Positions 1-8,211 are shown, numbered from the stretch's first letter. The stretch: DNA of 14,225 bases from DASWVC01 sp036401335 (GCA_036401335.1 DASWVC010000016.1:1-14225), one strand, 5' to 3'. Numbers and translations are program-made. Notes: generated by a model not told the origin, from the sequence alone.

Positions 1-698
1 GCATCGACAAGAAGCGTAACCGTTCGGCGGAGGGCGCTTTTCAGGCATACACGGTCCTTCTCGCTCACATGGCGGCACCGATCCCCGGCACCCTGTCGTA
101 TGAAAGTGCCGCCGTTTTGCCCTTGGGCCTGTCCACCGCAGCCTGCGGTCTGTTCCAAAAAGATCACTTGGCGCTGGCGTACCCTTCGGCCGCCCCGAAA
201 CCCATGGGGAAAACCCTTCTCGTCTGGGGAGGCTCGACGAGCGTCGGCAGCAATGCCATCCAGCTGGCCGTCGCTGCCGGTTACGGGGTCATCGCCACGT
301 CAGCCGAGGCCTGTCTGGACATCGTCCACGGGTGCCAGGGTGACAAATTCGTGTCCATGGCCAGTTTTCCCGTCTCTTTTCAAAAGTTCACGGTCGGCTC
401 TGGCATCGGCTTCAAGCTTCTCTTGCAAATTCCTAAACTCCTGTCGTTCAACCTTTCGCGGGCAGTCAAATCCCGCACGAGGGGCATCCGCACGAACTTC
501 ATCTTCGGCACCACCCTCATGGACAACGAGGTCGGCAGGATGATTTACATCGATTTTCTGCCCGAGGCCCTCGCGGAGTGCCGGTATGCCGCTGCCCCGG
601 ACCCGCACATCATCGGCAAGGGTCTCGAGTTTATCCAAGCCGGGTTCGGCGTTCAAAGGAAGGGCGTGTCCGCCCAGAAGGTGGTCGTTTCTCTGTAG
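1..698 (+). CDS. MDR-family zinc-binding alcohol dehydrogenase / quinone oxidoreductase-like protein, 5' truncated by window, probable internal deletion
   Basis: The reading frame is open from base 3 to the TAG ending at 698, so the N-terminus lies outside the window. The ATG at 69 is an internal methionine, not the start. The family moves hydride from NAD(P)H to enones or quinones, usually in the cytoplasm. Visible marks are the substrate-side segment PGTLSYESAAVLPLGLSTA, the dinucleotide-binding segment LLVWGGSTSVGSNAIQLA, and a family-typical C-terminus (NFIFGTTLMDNEVGR, then GVSAQKVVVSL). Members run about 340-350 residues. After GYGVIATS (codons near 280-302) the sequence jumps straight to AEACLDIVHGC. 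From memory of the family, about 45 residues of the Rossmann fold normally lie between (the SPRNFD... to ...GSAEAC part). The frame is kept, but cofactor binding is probably lost. The family call is firm; the deletion rests on remembered family sequence. Confidence 0.8.
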   Translation, partial: IDKKRNRSAEGAFQAYTVLLAHMAAPIPGTLSYESAAVLPLGLSTAACGLFQKDHLALAYPSAAPKPMGKTLLVWGGSTSVGSNAIQLAVAAGYGVIATSAEACLDIVHGCQGDKFVSMASFPVSFQKFTVGSGIGFKLLLQIPKLLSFNLSRAVKSRTRGIRTNFIFGTTLMDNEVGRMIYIDFLPEALAECRYAAAPDPHIIGKGLEFIQAGFGVQRKGVSAQKVVVSL

Positions 699-752
699 CC
701 CCGCGCTTCCTGCCCGCATCGCTCCGACCGTACGGAAAATTACCAACAATCT

Positions 753-1664
753 ATGAAAACAATCCTGGTGATCGGCGCGTCGGGTTTTGTCGGGAGGCAG
801 CTTACCAAAGCGCTACTTGCAGACGGATTCGTGCTCCGCTGTCCGGCGCGGGACCCGGCCCGGGTCCAGGACCTGGCGACCACCGGCTGCGAGATCGTCC
901 AAGGAGACCTTTCCGATCTTCCGTCGGTGCAGCGTGCCGTGGAGTCTGTCCAGGCCGTTTACATTTCCATTCACACCTTGTCGCCTCAGCCGAACAGCGG
1001 GGCAAGTCCGCGATTCATGGAAGTCGAGAAGAACGGCTTGCAAAACGTCATCGCGGCGTGCCGGTCGTGCGGCGTGCGCCGGGTTATTTACGTCACCTCC
1101 CTGGGCACCTCCCCCGATGAACCGAGCGAGTGGCTGCGCGAACGCTGGCACGCCGAACAATTGCTGCTCAAAAGCGGCCTGGATGCCACCGTCGTCCGGC
1201 CCGGAATGATTGTCGGCGTGGGCGGCCGCGGTTTTGACACGACCGTGAGAAACGCCAATCGGCGTTTCTCCATCGCTTTGGGCGGCAACCGCCCAAGGAT
1301 GCGAACCATTGCCCTGGAGGACCTGATCTATTACCTCGTCGGAGTGCTCGACGATGCTCGCGCCTACCGGCAAACTTACGACGTAGGCAACGATGATGTC
1401 TTGTCGATCAACCAATTGATTGACACCACGGCTGACATTTTGGGTCGGCGTCATCCCATCAAGATCCAAATCCCGCTGGCGCTCTTGGGCGCGCTCGCCC
1501 CGCTCATCGAACGCATAGGCAAGCTCCCCGGAGGAGCGATGAAAGGCTTGGTGGATGCCATGAAGGTTGATGCGGTCGGCGATCCCCTGCCGATCCGCAC
1601 GATCCTGCCGCGGCCCCGTCTATCCTTTCGACAGGCGGTCGAGGGGGCGCTGGCGATTAAATAG
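753..1664 (+). CDS. Atypical SDR, NAD(P)-binding (NmrA/YbjT-like) protein
   Basis: A 303-residue single-domain Rossmann protein. The N-terminal dinucleotide motif GASGFVG (residues 8-14) follows a short first beta strand. R33 in ARDPAR suggests NADP(H) preference, and GDLSDL (51-56) is the usual adenine-side Asp motif. YVTSLGTS (113-120) and VVRPGMIVG (147-155) match the NAD(P)H-binding-like atypical SDRs, a group that includes complex I NDUFA9-like proteins. The classical YxxxK pair is absent, so a cofactor-binding, regulatory or isomerase role is as likely as a dehydrogenase. Its ATG is 54 bases after the MDR stop, with no good Shine-Dalgarno sequence, so co-transcription with the MDR gene is likely. 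It faces the sigma gene tail to tail. The substrate is unknown. Confidence 0.85.
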   Translation: MKTILVIGASGFVGRQLTKALLADGFVLRCPARDPARVQDLATTGCEIVQGDLSDLPSVQRAVESVQAVYISIHTLSPQPNSGASPRFMEVEKNGLQNVIAACRSCGVRRVIYVTSLGTSPDEPSEWLRERWHAEQLLLKSGLDATVVRPGMIVGVGGRGFDTTVRNANRRFSIALGGNRPRMRTIALEDLIYYLVGVLDDARAYRQTYDVGNDDVLSINQLIDTTADILGRRHPIKIQIPLALLGALAPLIERIGKLPGGAMKGLVDAMKVDAVGDPLPIRTILPRPRLSFRQAVEGALAIK

Positions 1665-1793
1665 TAGAAGTGGGGCAAGTGTATTTGCTGGTGCCGGTAC
1701 CCATGTTGATAACCTAGTTGGTACCCCGCCTCATCACCCGGGCCGCCGCGGACGTCTTCCTCCTCGTGAGCAAGCACAAGGCTGAACGGGCGT

Positions 1794-1851
1794 GAAAAAA
1801 GGTTCAATTCTTGGTGAGGGCTCGCGGCGTGCGTTGCGTTAGCTTGAACCT
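1794..1851 (-). terminator. Candidate rho-independent terminator of the metal-efflux/sigma operon
   Basis: On the minus strand AGGTTCAA (1851-1844) is followed by a 36-base loop, then its perfect complement TTGAACCT (1807-1800), then a run of T bases reaching 1795. An 8-bp stem followed by a T-run is the layout of an intrinsic terminator, and it lies about 160 bases beyond the sigma factor stop. The long loop and only moderate stem GC lower confidence. There is no matching T-run in the plus direction. Confidence 0.4.
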
Positions 1852-1980
1852 GAGGGTCAAGCGCGCTGGGAATGGGATCCATTTGCACAAGCGTCCAGGC
1901 GAAGAGAGATCACCCTGCTGCTCAGCGCGTTTGATCCGGGGGCTGCCCTTCGGACGGCAAACCGACCGACGGCTTTCGCA

Positions 1981-1998
1981 AGAGGCCGGGATGCCTCT
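1981..1998. terminator. Small hairpin just downstream of the sigma factor stop
   Basis: AGAGGC (1981-1986) and GCCTCT (1993-1998) form a perfect 6-bp stem around a 6-base loop, 13 bases past the sigma gene's stop. In the minus direction no T-run follows. In the plus direction a T-rich stretch comes only about 10 bases later. It could be a weak terminator or a 3'-end stabilising hairpin, or chance. Confidence 0.25.
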
Positions 1999-2010
1999 GC
2001 GGGCCTATTT

Positions 2011-2601
2011 TTACCCCCTGGTCCCGAGAATACCGTTGTTTGACAAAGCCTTACGAAGCCGTTTGCGCGCCCGGTAAAGCCGGGACTCCACCGCTTTGGG
2101 GGTGCAACCCAACACGCCGGCGATGGTCTCGTGGGAGCACTCCTCATACTCAAAAAGGAGGATGACCGTTTTGAGGTCGTGGGGAAGCCGTTGGATTTGA
2201 TCCCGGACGAGGGCCGCGATCTCTGAGTGTTCCGCGCGGGCAGCGGGACTTGGCTCGGGGGTCACCCATGCTGAGCCTGAGCCCCCTTCTTGGCCGGCTA
2301 AAGGGGTCGTGGGATGGTTCCGATGCCAGCGGGCTTGGTTACGGCACAGGTTCGTGGCAATGGTGTAGACCCACGTCGAAAAACGGCGGTTCGGGGTGAA
2401 GCGGCTCCGGTGCTGGTAAACGCGCACGAAAACTTCTTGGGCCAACTCCACGGCGTCTGTCGGGTTGCCGGAGTAGCGGAGAATGAACCGGACCAGAGGC
2501 ACTTGCCAACGCTGCATGAGAAGGTTGAGGGCCGCCTCGTCACCCGCCTTAAGTCGAATCATCAAGGGCGTGTCTTCATCGGGATCTGCATGATCGTTCA
2601 C
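2011..2601 (-). CDS. ECF-type RNA polymerase sigma factor (sigma-70 family)
   Basis: A 196-residue protein with the two-domain ECF layout. Sigma region 2 spans about residues 15-95, with the core-binding motif ELAQEVFVRVYQ (52-63) and the -10-recognition helix FSTWVYTIATNLCRNQAR (74-91). After a loose linker comes region 4 at about 125-185, with IQRLPHDLKTVILLFEYEE and the helix-turn-helix HETIAGVLGCTPKAVESRLYRARKRL. The start is GTG at 2601: a TAG lies four codons upstream in frame, and the first in-frame ATG (2562) would trim region 2. No clear Shine-Dalgarno is present. It begins 43 bases after the pump stop and is probably the last gene of the operon. It likely plays the CnrH role, driving metal-resistance transcription when released by the anti-sigma encoded at the operon's front. 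The family call is firm; the partner assignment is inference. Confidence 0.92.
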   Translation of the reverse strand: MNDHADPDEDTPLMIRLKAGDEAALNLLMQRWQVPLVRFILRYSGNPTDAVELAQEVFVRVYQHRSRFTPNRRFSTWVYTIATNLCRNQARWHRNHPTTPLAGQEGGSGSAWVTPEPSPAARAEHSEIAALVRDQIQRLPHDLKTVILLFEYEECSHETIAGVLGCTPKAVESRLYRARKRLRKALSNNGILGTRG

Positions 2602-2644
2602 GGGCAGGTTCTACGGCGTGGTCAAGCTTTCGCCCGCACGGGCT

Positions 2645-5600
2645 TCATTGGTTTACGGTAATCGGGAAGGTCAGGTTGCCCTTGGCAATGGGCCCGCTCG
2701 ACGACAGGTTCGCCGTCCACTCGCCGGCCATGTCGGCTTTCACCTGAACGCGGTATTGGCCCGGCTGCTGCTCCTTCTCGACCCGGGCAGCGGAGCGCAT
2801 CGTCATGCCGGGCATGTTCATTTGGAGGTCCAATCTGACGTCGCCCGCATCGCGCAACTGACCGCCCGCATCCCGAAACTCCAGGGTGAGCGCATTGTCG
2901 CCCGTTTTCAGGCGGCCGTCACGGTCGAGCAACTGGGCCGTCACGCCGTTGACCGCTTGCGTGACGACCGCCTGCTCCGGTCGGCGGTCCGCCCATGGCA
3001 GTTTTCCTTCGAGCCGTGCCCAACCGTAATAACCGCCAGCGGCGAGGAGGGTCACCGTCACTGTTGCCACTTTCACCGCCGCGGGCGGACGACGCCGAAC
3101 TGCGCCGCTCGGGCCGCGAGGCTTGGCGTTCCGTCCACCCCGTTTCCGTCCGGAATCGGGCAAGGCGCGCTGACGCCAGAGCACGAAGATGACCGGGTAA
3201 ATCAGGAGTTCCAGGATGGCCGACGTGAGGACGCCCCCGATCATGGGGGTGGCGATCCGTTTCATGACGTCGGCGCCGGCCTGGGTAACCGGCGACCACA
3301 TGATGGGCAGCAGGCCGAACAGGATGGCGCAGACCGTCATCACCTTCGGCCGGATCCGTTGGACCGCGCCTTCGATGACGGCGTCGTGCAGGTCCGTCAT
3401 GTCGTTCATGCGGCCCTGCGCGCAAAACTTTTCCCAAGCCTGGTCCAGGTAAAGCAACATCACCACCCCCGTTTCGGCGTCCAGTCCCGCCAGCGCAATC
3501 AAACCCACCCAGACGGCCACGCTCAGGTTGTAGCCGAGGAGGTAAAGCAGCCAAAAGGCGCCTATGAGCGAGAACGGCACCGCCAGCAACACGATGACGG
3601 TTTTGGTCACCGACTGCGTGTTCATGAAGATCAGCACAAAGATGATCAGCAGTGTGAACGGGATCACGACCGCCAGGCGTTTTTCGGCTTCTTTCAGGTA
3701 TTCAAACTGTCCCGCCCATTGGAGGTAATAACCTGCCGGGAACTTGACCTGCTGGTTGATTCGTTCGGTGGCTTCGCGAACGTAGCCCTCGATGTCGCTC
3801 GAGGTGATGTCGACGAAGACGAATCCGACGAGCTGTCCGTTTTCGTTCCGGATCGACGGGGGACCGGTCTGGTAACGGATCTTTGTCAGGAGGGAAAGGG
3901 GCACCTGCGGCACCGCACCACCGGACGACGCCAGCATTGGCGCCGGCACCAACACCCGTTTGAGGGCGTCGAGGTCCTCGCGAAAATCCCGGGCGTACCG
4001 GACGCTGATCGGGTAGCGTTCCCGTCCTTCCACCGTCGTCGCGATGGTTTTGCCGCCCACGGCCGTTTCAATGGTGTCGTTGATGTCGCCAACGCGGACG
4101 CCGTAACGGGCGGCTGCGTTGCGGTCGACCTCAAAATCCAGAAAATACCCCCCGGTGGTGCGCTCGGCGAATGCGCTGCGGGTATGGGGCAACCCGCTGA
4201 CGACCTTCTCGATCTGCACGGCCAGCTTCTCGATTTCGTTGAGGTCGGCGCCGAATACCTTCACGCCCAAAATTGAGCGAAACCCGGTTGTGAGCATTTC
4301 GGTCCGGGTTTGGATGGGCATCCAGAAGATGTTGGCCATGCCCGGCGTTTTGATGCGTTTGTTCATTTCCGCAATCAGCTTGTCCCACGTCATCCCGGGC
4401 CGCCATCGACCATGGGGCTTCAGGCTCACCACGGTCTCAAACATGGACAACGGGGCCGGGTCGGTCGGCGTCTCGGCCTGTCCCGCTTTGCCGAACACGG
4501 TGTCGACTTCCGGGATTTTTCTTAGCAGCCGGTCCTGGATCTGGAGCACCTTGATCGCCTCGCTGATCGACATGCCGGGGACCGCCGTGGGCATGTAAAG
4601 GATGGTGCCCTCATTAAGCGGGGGCATGAACTCTTTGCCCAGCTTCGAAAACGGGTAAACGGTCGCCGCGAGCAGGAGGACGGCCAGGATCAAGGTCAGC
4701 CAACGAAAACGCAGGACGAAATGCGCCAGGGGTTGGTAGACCCAGATCAGAAACCGGTTAATCGGGTTTCTTGCCTCCGGCGTTATCTTTCCGCGGATGA
4801 GGAAGGTCATCAGCACCGGCACCAGGGTGATGCCCAGGAACGCCGCGAAAAACATGGCGAACGTTTTGGTGAAGGCGAGCGGCTTGAAAAGCCGGCCCTC
4901 CTGGCCAGTCAGCGAAAACACGGGGATAAAGCTGACCGTGATAACCAACAGCGAGAAGAAAAGCGGGCGCCCCACCGTCTTGGCGGCTTGGACGATCACC
5001 GCCATCCGTTCTTCGTTGGTCGGTTCACGTCCCTTTTCCTCGCGGAAATGCTCCAGCGCTTTGTGGGCGTTTTCGACCATGATGATTGCCGCATCGACCA
5101 TGGCGCCGATGGCGATCGCGATTCCGCCCAGCGACATGATGTTCGACGTCAGCCCGAACCCGTGCATCGGCACAAAGGACAGGAGGATCGCGATGGGCAG
5201 TGTGACGATGGCGACCAGGGCCGAGCGGACGTGCCAGAGAAAAAGCATGCAGACCAGGGCGACGACAACGCATTCCTCGATGAGTTTTTCCCGAAGCGTG
5301 TCAATGGCGTTCAGGATGAGCTCGCTCCGGTCGTAGGTCGGGACCACCCGGACGCCTTGAGGCAAGGACGCTTTGAGCGCGTCGAGCTTCTTTTTGACCC
5401 CTTGAATGACGGTCACCGCGTTTTCGCCGTACCGCATCACCACGATGCCGCCGACGGTTTCGCCCTGGCCGTTTAACTCGGCCACGCCGCGGCGCAGGTC
5501 GCCGCCCAAGTGCACCGTCCCTAAGTTTTTGAGGTAGACGGGCGTGCCGTCTTGGACCTTCAGGACGATGTTCTCAAGGTCCGCTACGCTTTTGATGTAG

Positions 5601-6364
5601 CCGCGCCCCCGGATGTAGTACTCCGTGGTGGCCACTTCAAAGATCTTGCCGCCGACGTCGCCGTTGCTGGTTTTGACGGCCTGGATGACGTCGCTGAGCG
5701 CGACGCCGTAGGCGACGAGTTTGTTTGGGTCCAGGTCGATCTGGTACTGCTTGACGAACCCCCCGACCGCGGCGACTTCGGCGACGCCTTTCACCGATTC
5801 TAAGGCGTAACGCAGGTGCCAATCCTGGAAAGAGCGCAGTTCGGCCAGGTTGTGTTGGCCCGTGTTGTCGACCAGCGCGTATTCGTAAACCCAGCCGACG
5901 CCGGTGGCGTCCGGCCCAATGACGGGATTAACTCCTTCGGGCAACGAGCCCCGAACCGCGTTGAGGTACTCGATGACCCGCGACCGTGCCCAGTAGATGT
6001 CGGTGCCGTCCTCGAAAATGACGTAGACGAAGGATTTGCCGAACATCGATTCGCCCCGCACGAATTTCACCTTGGGCGCGGCGATGAAACGGGTCGAGAT
6101 CGGGTAAGTGAGTTGGTCCTCAACCAGGTCGGGAGAACGTCCTTCCCAGTCCGTGTAGACGATAACCTGCACGTCGCTCAGGTCCGGGATGGCGTCCAAC
6201 GGGGTCTGGCGCAGGCCGTAGATGCCAAGGGCAACGGCAAACACCGTGAAGATCACCACCAGGAACCGGTTGCGCGCGCTGGCCCCGATGACCTTTTCGA
6301 TCAAGGTCGGCTCGCCCCGGTCAGGCGAAAGGCGTTCGCTGCTCGGTGGATCGGCCGGCTTCAT
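2645..6364 (-). CDS. cusA: CusA-type copper/silver RND efflux pump with C-terminal TM + YtkA/FixH-like domain
   Basis: Inner-membrane proton-driven exporter of the heavy-metal RND family. ATG 6364 is chosen because it overlaps the adaptor stop (ATGA); an upstream in-frame ATG at 6403 is less likely. That gives 1239 residues against about 1040-1050 for CusA. The three methionines that bind Cu(I)/Ag(I) in E. coli CusA are all present: LYMPT (M591), PLSMFET (M641) and TEMLTTG (M690). Proton-relay equivalents are also kept: D424 in MVDAAIIMVEN, E964 in AETGVVML and K1007 in RPKVMT. From about residue 1067 a basic linker leads to an extra hydrophobic helix (about 1095-1113). A periplasmic beta-rich tail follows, with GDNALTLEFRDAGG and the Met cluster MNMPGMTM (about 1182-1189), resembling YtkA/FixH-like domains. 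The substrate class is well supported; the tail's role is inference. Confidence 0.95.
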   Translation of the reverse strand: MKPADPPSSERLSPDRGEPTLIEKVIGASARNRFLVVIFTVFAVALGIYGLRQTPLDAIPDLSDVQVIVYTDWEGRSPDLVEDQLTYPISTRFIAAPKVKFVRGESMFGKSFVYVIFEDGTDIYWARSRVIEYLNAVRGSLPEGVNPVIGPDATGVGWVYEYALVDNTGQHNLAELRSFQDWHLRYALESVKGVAEVAAVGGFVKQYQIDLDPNKLVAYGVALSDVIQAVKTSNGDVGGKIFEVATTEYYIRGRGYIKSVADLENIVLKVQDGTPVYLKNLGTVHLGGDLRRGVAELNGQGETVGGIVVMRYGENAVTVIQGVKKKLDALKASLPQGVRVVPTYDRSELILNAIDTLREKLIEECVVVALVCMLFLWHVRSALVAIVTLPIAILLSFVPMHGFGLTSNIMSLGGIAIAIGAMVDAAIIMVENAHKALEHFREEKGREPTNEERMAVIVQAAKTVGRPLFFSLLVITVSFIPVFSLTGQEGRLFKPLAFTKTFAMFFAAFLGITLVPVLMTFLIRGKITPEARNPINRFLIWVYQPLAHFVLRFRWLTLILAVLLLAATVYPFSKLGKEFMPPLNEGTILYMPTAVPGMSISEAIKVLQIQDRLLRKIPEVDTVFGKAGQAETPTDPAPLSMFETVVSLKPHGRWRPGMTWDKLIAEMNKRIKTPGMANIFWMPIQTRTEMLTTGFRSILGVKVFGADLNEIEKLAVQIEKVVSGLPHTRSAFAERTTGGYFLDFEVDRNAAARYGVRVGDINDTIETAVGGKTIATTVEGRERYPISVRYARDFREDLDALKRVLVPAPMLASSGGAVPQVPLSLLTKIRYQTGPPSIRNENGQLVGFVFVDITSSDIEGYVREATERINQQVKFPAGYYLQWAGQFEYLKEAEKRLAVVIPFTLLIIFVLIFMNTQSVTKTVIVLLAVPFSLIGAFWLLYLLGYNLSVAVWVGLIALAGLDAETGVVMLLYLDQAWEKFCAQGRMNDMTDLHDAVIEGAVQRIRPKVMTVCAILFGLLPIMWSPVTQAGADVMKRIATPMIGGVLTSAILELLIYPVIFVLWRQRALPDSGRKRGGRNAKPRGPSGAVRRRPPAAVKVATVTVTLLAAGGYYGWARLEGKLPWADRRPEQAVVTQAVNGVTAQLLDRDGRLKTGDNALTLEFRDAGGQLRDAGDVRLDLQMNMPGMTMRSAARVEKEQQPGQYRVQVKADMAGEWTANLSSSGPIAKGNLTFPITVNQ

Positions 6365-8211
6365 GGCGCTGCCTGGGCGATCACGTCCACGGTCGAGCCG
6401 CACTCGGGCATGCTTGACCCCAGAAAGGGGTTCTCAACCTTGTTGGAACGTTGGATCCAACTTCCTGGCGACTTATCCCACATCGGGCATTTCAGGACGT
6501 AGAGCCGCTCTTTTGACGCCGGCCGGGCTTCGCCCAACAGGTGGATCAACTGCGCGCTCAGTTCCCCAAAATGGATCCGGGCCTGATCCAAGGTGGCAAC
6601 GGGGAAGGGTGCCAGGGCCGCTTTAAACGCGGCCAAGTGCGCGCGATGGTCGGTTTCGCGGTCTGCGGGCTGCATTGACGCCTCCGCCAACTCGTCAAAT
6701 CGGTGGCCGAGTTCCGCCACATGAGCGTTCACCTCGTCCATCTTGTCCTGGGCCAACGCATCTTTGAGGTGCAGGTAGGCATCGATCAGGGGCTCGTAAA
6801 GGCGCTCGGCGGGTTGGAGCGGGCCCGAACCGTTGGCGGCAGCCGGCCGCACCGGAGTGGGGAACCCCTCGCCCGGTGGCTCCTCAAAGTCCTTGAGCGC
6901 CCCTTGCACTTTGGACTCGGCGTCGATCAGGAAATTGGCGCTTGCGACAACCCGTTCCCCTTCTTTCAGCCCTCCTTGCACCTGGTAGAAGTCACCGAAC
7001 TTGCCGCCCAGTTGGACGATCCGGCCTTCCAGTTTTCCGTTGCCCTTGTCAATGAACACGATGGAACGGGCACCGGTAGGCATGACCGCACTGACCGGGA
7101 TGGCCAGCCTCTCGCCTGCGTCCACCTTCAGGTCGACGTTGAGGTACATCCCGGGCCGCAGCTTCAACTCGGGATTGGGAACGTCGATCCGGACTTTGGC
7201 CGTTCGCTGGGCCTCGTTGATGAAGGGATCGAGAAGACCAATTTTACCCGCAAACGTGTGGCCGGGAAAGGCGGCGGTCGTGATGACGACCGGCTGCCCG
7301 GCTTGAACCATCGACAGTTCGTTCTCATAAAATTGGGCCCAAACCCACACCTCGGATAAATCCACGACGTCCACCAAACGGTCGCCCACCGTCACTCTCC
7401 GGCCCTGTTGGACGGGAACGGCCTCGACCACGCCAGTAAAGGGCGAATAGAGCGTCAGGAATTCGGTGGGTTGGCGGGACCGTTCCAGCTCCGCGACCTG
7501 CGGCTCCATGAGGTTCCACTGTTCCAAGCGCCGCTCGGAGGATTCGATGAGCCGTGTCGCGCTGGCCTTGTCCGGGGGCGATGGCGACCGGTCGCGCGCC
7601 GCCAGCAGATCGACCAGTTCGCGCTCCGCAGTCCGCAGGTCGGGGCTGTAAAGGGTCATCAGGGGCTGACCCTTCTCGACCCGCTCCCCCGGGGAGGTCA
7701 CCTCGAGTTTCTGGACGTATCCGTCCACCCGGGCGACAAACCCCCATTCTTTCTTTCGATCGGGCGCGGCCATGCCAACCGATCGGATGGCATCCTGCAA
7801 CGGCCGCTTTTCGACCACGGTGTACGTCACCCCGATCTGCTGCTGGCGCGCCACTGGCACACTGAACTCGGAAACACCGGTGTTTGGCGCGGCCGGCTTT
7901 TGCCCGTCTATGGCCATGCCCGCCAGGGAATCGCCGGCCCTGGCCACTCCGGAGGCTTGCTCACCTTCCGGGCCGGACGGGTGGGCCGCATTTCCACCCC
8001 CTTTTTTCACGACGGGAACCAAATCCATGGAGCAGATCGGGCACTCGCCGGGGTCTTTCGAATGCACCGACGGATGCATCGTGCAGGTCCAGTAATCGAC
8101 GTCGGCGGTTGCCCCGGAAAGGCCGGCCGGTTTCGAGCAAGCGGCGAGCGCCATCGTCAAAACCAAAGCGAACGCGACCACGATTTGCTGGGGTATCGGG
8201 TGGCACTTCAT
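6361..8211 (-). CDS. cusB: CusB-like RND adaptor lipoprotein with heavy-metal-binding and DUF3347-like domains
   Basis: Periplasmic membrane-fusion protein linking the pump to the outer-membrane channel; 616 residues, well above the roughly 400 of E. coli CusB. The N-terminus has a signal peptide with lipobox LAAC (C25). Next is a heavy-metal-binding domain, YWTCTMHP...GECPICSMDLVPV (40-67), with Cys/Met/His ligands C43, M45, H46, C57, C60 and M62. The adaptor core covers about 115-440: the barrel-sandwich half GYVQKLEVTSPGERVEKGQPL, a short hairpin (195-250), then YSPFTGVVEAVPVQQGRRV and beta-barrel. Residues about 470-606 form a helical domain ending KCPMWDK...NPFLGSSMPECG (C575, M577, M601, C604), the signature I associate with DUF3347. 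Start ATG 8211 overlaps the TolC-like stop (ATGA); its own stop overlaps the pump start. Role assignment is firm. Confidence 0.94.
   Translation of the reverse strand: MKCHPIPQQIVVAFALVLTMALAACSKPAGLSGATADVDYWTCTMHPSVHSKDPGECPICSMDLVPVVKKGGGNAAHPSGPEGEQASGVARAGDSLAGMAIDGQKPAAPNTGVSEFSVPVARQQQIGVTYTVVEKRPLQDAIRSVGMAAPDRKKEWGFVARVDGYVQKLEVTSPGERVEKGQPLMTLYSPDLRTAERELVDLLAARDRSPSPPDKASATRLIESSERRLEQWNLMEPQVAELERSRQPTEFLTLYSPFTGVVEAVPVQQGRRVTVGDRLVDVVDLSEVWVWAQFYENELSMVQAGQPVVITTAAFPGHTFAGKIGLLDPFINEAQRTAKVRIDVPNPELKLRPGMYLNVDLKVDAGERLAIPVSAVMPTGARSIVFIDKGNGKLEGRIVQLGGKFGDFYQVQGGLKEGERVVASANFLIDAESKVQGALKDFEEPPGEGFPTPVRPAAANGSGPLQPAERLYEPLIDAYLHLKDALAQDKMDEVNAHVAELGHRFDELAEASMQPADRETDHRAHLAAFKAALAPFPVATLDQARIHFGELSAQLIHLLGEARPASKERLYVLKCPMWDKSPGSWIQRSNKVENPFLGSSMPECGSTVDVIAQAAP

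Larger units (their letters stand above)
1665..2010. other. Convergent intergenic region with two hairpins, no gene
   Basis: These 346 bases separate the plus-strand SDR stop from the minus-strand sigma factor stop. I see no coding frame with family resemblance, no RNA gene and no mobile element. It holds two inverted repeats, at 1800-1851 and 1981-1998, listed separately. A pair of GGTACC hexamers (1696-1701, 1720-1725) is too short to interpret. Confidence 0.6.

Noticed and set aside
851..867. Near-perfect palindrome GGACCCG-GCC-CGGGTCC
   Set aside because: It lies within the atypical SDR coding sequence and encodes the expected RDPARVQ segment after the cofactor motif, so the symmetry is likely a by-product of GC-rich codons.
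1696..1725. Pair of GGTACC hexamers as a possible stem
   Set aside because: Each hexamer is self-complementary and the stem cannot be extended; too short to mean anything.
1791..1815. GGTTCAATTC resembling a tRNA T-loop
   Set aside because: No flanking acceptor stem, anticodon arm or D-arm can be found. The sequence is better explained as one arm of the 1800-1851 inverted repeat.
1451..1888. Minus-strand frame running from the convergent gap into the SDR gene
   Set aside because: No protein family resemblance, and it mostly mirrors the SDR coding strand.
2618..4276. Long plus-strand open frame (552 codons) opposite the pump gene, and similar ones at 4721-5476, 5816-6502, 7408-8304 and 7884-9041
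   Set aside because: They are antisense to clearly conserved efflux genes, have Arg/His/Asp-rich low-complexity translations, no family motifs and no ribosome binding sites. Such shadows are common in GC-rich coding DNA.
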